From contig JAJBTS010000065.1 in NCBI GenBank assembly GCA_020860885.1, forward strand, positions 1 to 8,880: a stretch of 8,880 bases of DNA. Reading direction: 5' to 3'. Shown here one piece after another: positions 8,094 through 8,880 of the stretch. Position 1 is the first letter of the stretch, and each line of letters begins with the position of its first letter. The translations under genes and the position numbers were made by a program. Below the pieces are notes generated by a model. The model did no database searches. It saw nothing but the letters and a program-made list of their open reading frames with translations, and had not been told where the DNA came from. The DNA comes from Bacteroidales bacterium (lineage in GTDB: Bacteria > Bacteroidota > Bacteroidia > Bacteroidales > Azobacteroidaceae).

Positions 8094-8122
8094 ACAGTAA
8101 GCGGTGAACGGTAAGCGGTAAG
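8081..8122 (+). repeat. Heptamer repeat array 2, at the 3' end of the four-helix-bundle gene
   Basis: Six contiguous units: CAGTAAA, CAGTAAA, CAGTAAG, CGGTGAA, CGGTAAG, CGGTAAG. The array starts inside the four-helix-bundle gene and supplies its stop codon (8091-8093). The first 22 bp (8081-8102) are repeated perfectly, inverted, at 8386-8407. From 8123 to 8159 there is no recognisable feature. Confidence 0.9.
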
Positions 8123-8159
8123 TGGTTGTTAGTTATAGGAATATAGCCTTTGTGGAGTG

Positions 8160-8366
8160 ATAAGTATTGTTGCCTCTTCGTAATACTCTTCGCGGTGCCT
8201 TGTTAATACTCTTCGTTACCCTCCCGCGGTAAGTATCGCGACCTCTCCGAGATACTTACCGCGACGGGGTGTTAATACTCTTCGCTAACCCATCGAGATA
8301 CTCTTCGCAACGAGGTGTCAATACTCTTCGCAACGGAGGGTAGATACTCTCCGCAAACAGATGCTA
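8160..8366. repeat. Degenerate 23-bp tandem repeat array (about 9 units)
   Basis: Units begin at 8160, 8183, 8206, 8229, 8252, 8275, 8298, 8321 and 8344, exactly 23 bp apart. The conserved core is ATACTCTTCG, perfect in the units at 8183, 8206, 8275, 8298 and 8321 and one mismatch away at 8344. The 13-bp tails vary more, but often resemble CAACGRGGTGTTA or TAACCCATCGAG. Units at 8160 and 8229 start instead with RTAAGTAT, the inverse-complement form of the ATACTTAC start at 8252. A tenth, decayed start (ATACTAATCA) at 8367 runs into heptamer array 3. 23 is not a multiple of 3 and no long reading frame crosses the array, so it is non-coding. There is no spacer/repeat alternation as in CRISPR. 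Confidence 0.85.
8225..8263. other. Perfect 13-bp inverted repeat (hairpin) within the 23-bp array
   Basis: CGCGGTAAGTATC (8225-8237) and GATACTTACCGCG (8251-8263) are exact inverse complements around a 13-nt loop. The arms fall at the junctions of units 3/4 and 4/5 of the 23-bp array. There is no trailing T-run, so a simple intrinsic terminator is unlikely, though a stable RNA or DNA hairpin is plausible. Confidence 0.85.
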
Positions 8367-8372
8367 ATACTA

Positions 8373-8407
8373 ATCACTGTTTACTGCTTACTGTTTACTG
8401 TTTACTG
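8373..8407 (-). repeat. Heptamer repeat array 3, at the 3' end of the phosphatase gene
   Basis: Read on the minus strand it is CAGTAAA, CAGTAAA, CAGTAAG, CAGTAAA, CAGTGAT. It is thus in the sense direction of the phosphatase gene and inverted relative to arrays 1 and 2. It encodes the last residues (VNSKQ) and TAA stop (8390-8388) of that gene. Positions 8386-8407 are the perfect inverse of 8081-8102. Confidence 0.9.
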
Positions 8408-8861
8408 AAAATGTTAGCTGAGTACAAACGTCTTCGATGATATCGAGAACGTTTTCGAATCCTTGTGCTCCGCCGTAGTAAGGATCCGGAACATGATCGG
8501 CTACTATTTTCCGGCAGTAATCGGTCATAAGGACTATTTTTTTCTGCGATTCGATATCCGGAGCGATGCGTTTCAGGTGAGAGATGTTGTGATCGTCCAT
8601 AGCGACGATCAGGTCGAAATCGTAAAAATCCTCTGTTTTCACCGGGCGGGAATGAGAATCGAGTTTGTATCCTCTCCGCAAAGCATGTTCCCGCATGCGG
8701 GGATCGGGAAGTTCACCCTCGTGATAACCGTGAGTCCCGGCAGAATCGATAAAAAACGAATCTTCCAGTCCGGCTTCTTTGACCTTACTTTTCATGATAC
8801 CCTCCGCAGCCGGAGAACGACAAATATTACCTAAACACACAAATAGTATTTTTGTTTTCAT
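8388..8861 (-). CDS. Low molecular weight protein tyrosine phosphatase
   Basis: A 157-residue cytoplasmic LMW-PTP that removes phosphate from phosphotyrosine through a cysteinyl-phosphate intermediate. The P-loop CLGNICRS begins at the nucleophile C9, with R15 and S16, giving the C(X)5R-S signature right after the first beta strand. The general acid is Asp126 in VPDPYYGG, with the tyrosines that line the active site. SAGTHGYHEG (40-49) and DLIVAMDDHN (83-92) are further family blocks. Bacterial members often act on tyrosine kinases that control polysaccharide export, but no such partner is in this window. The ATG at 8861 lies 19 bp from the window edge, so its promoter is mostly outside. The natural C-terminal helix (DIIEDVCTQL) is followed by repeat-encoded FSVNSKQ residues. 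The gene converges with the repeat region. Confidence 0.96.
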   Translation of the reverse strand: MKTKILFVCLGNICRSPAAEGIMKSKVKEAGLEDSFFIDSAGTHGYHEGELPDPRMREHALRRGYKLDSHSRPVKTEDFYDFDLIVAMDDHNISHLKRIAPDIESQKKIVLMTDYCRKIVADHVPDPYYGGAQGFENVLDIIEDVCTQLTFSVNSKQ

Positions 8862-8880
8862 GCTGAGATAAGTATTAAAA

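Noticed and set aside
8160..8366. CRISPR array
   Set aside because: The period is only 23 bp with no alternation of constant repeats and unique spacers, units are degenerate, and no cas gene is present.

Overview
The window looks like chromosomal DNA from a member of Bacteroidota, most likely order Bacteroidales. Three things point there: a PadR regulator paired with a large PspC-domain membrane protein; a gltX-waaA pair divergent from a 7TM-HD phosphohydrolase; and a promoter element of the Bacteroidetes type (TAnnTTTG) in front of gltX. Lipid A/Kdo synthesis (waaA) indicates a Gram-negative envelope. Genus cannot be decided from the sequence alone.

Layout: (1) 1-2227, plus strand: a PadR-type regulator followed by a PspC-domain membrane protein gene that is broken in this sequence. 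It needs a -1 shift at an A9 tract, has an in-frame TAG, and needs a +1 shift at an A8 tract. Joined, the pieces give one ~583-residue reading ending in a TAATG overlap with the next gene. (2) 2227-2760, plus strand: an intact gamma-class carbonic anhydrase-like hexapeptide protein. (3) 5533-2769, minus strand: gltX then waaA, 2 bp apart, probably one transcript, converging on the carbonic anhydrase gene. (4) 5606-7669, plus strand: a PgpH-like 7TM-HD protein, probably a cyclic-di-AMP phosphodiesterase. (5) 7636-8410: a repeat-rich accessory segment holding a four-helix-bundle (23S rRNA intervening-sequence type) gene. (6) 8861-8388, minus strand: a low-molecular-weight protein tyrosine phosphatase.

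The most unusual part is segment 5. Three arrays of a degenerate heptamer (consensus CAGTRAA) lie at the 3' ends of three successive genes: the HD protein, the four-helix-bundle protein and the phosphatase. Each array reads in the sense direction of the gene it ends, and supplies that gene's last codons and stop codon. Because the unit is 7 bp and contains a stop triplet, an array stops translation in all three sense frames. Between the second and third arrays lies a separate degenerate tandem array with an exact 23-bp period (about 9 units, 8160-8366), framed by a perfect 22-bp inverted repeat formed by the heptamer arrays. This arrangement resembles a non-autonomous or decayed repeat element, but its function is unknown.

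Functionally, the intact genes are mostly housekeeping: translation (gltX), outer-membrane lipopolysaccharide (waaA), second-messenger turnover (HD protein), and signalling or capsule-type dephosphorylation (phosphatase). No tRNA, rRNA, CRISPR array, transposase or defence system is visible.
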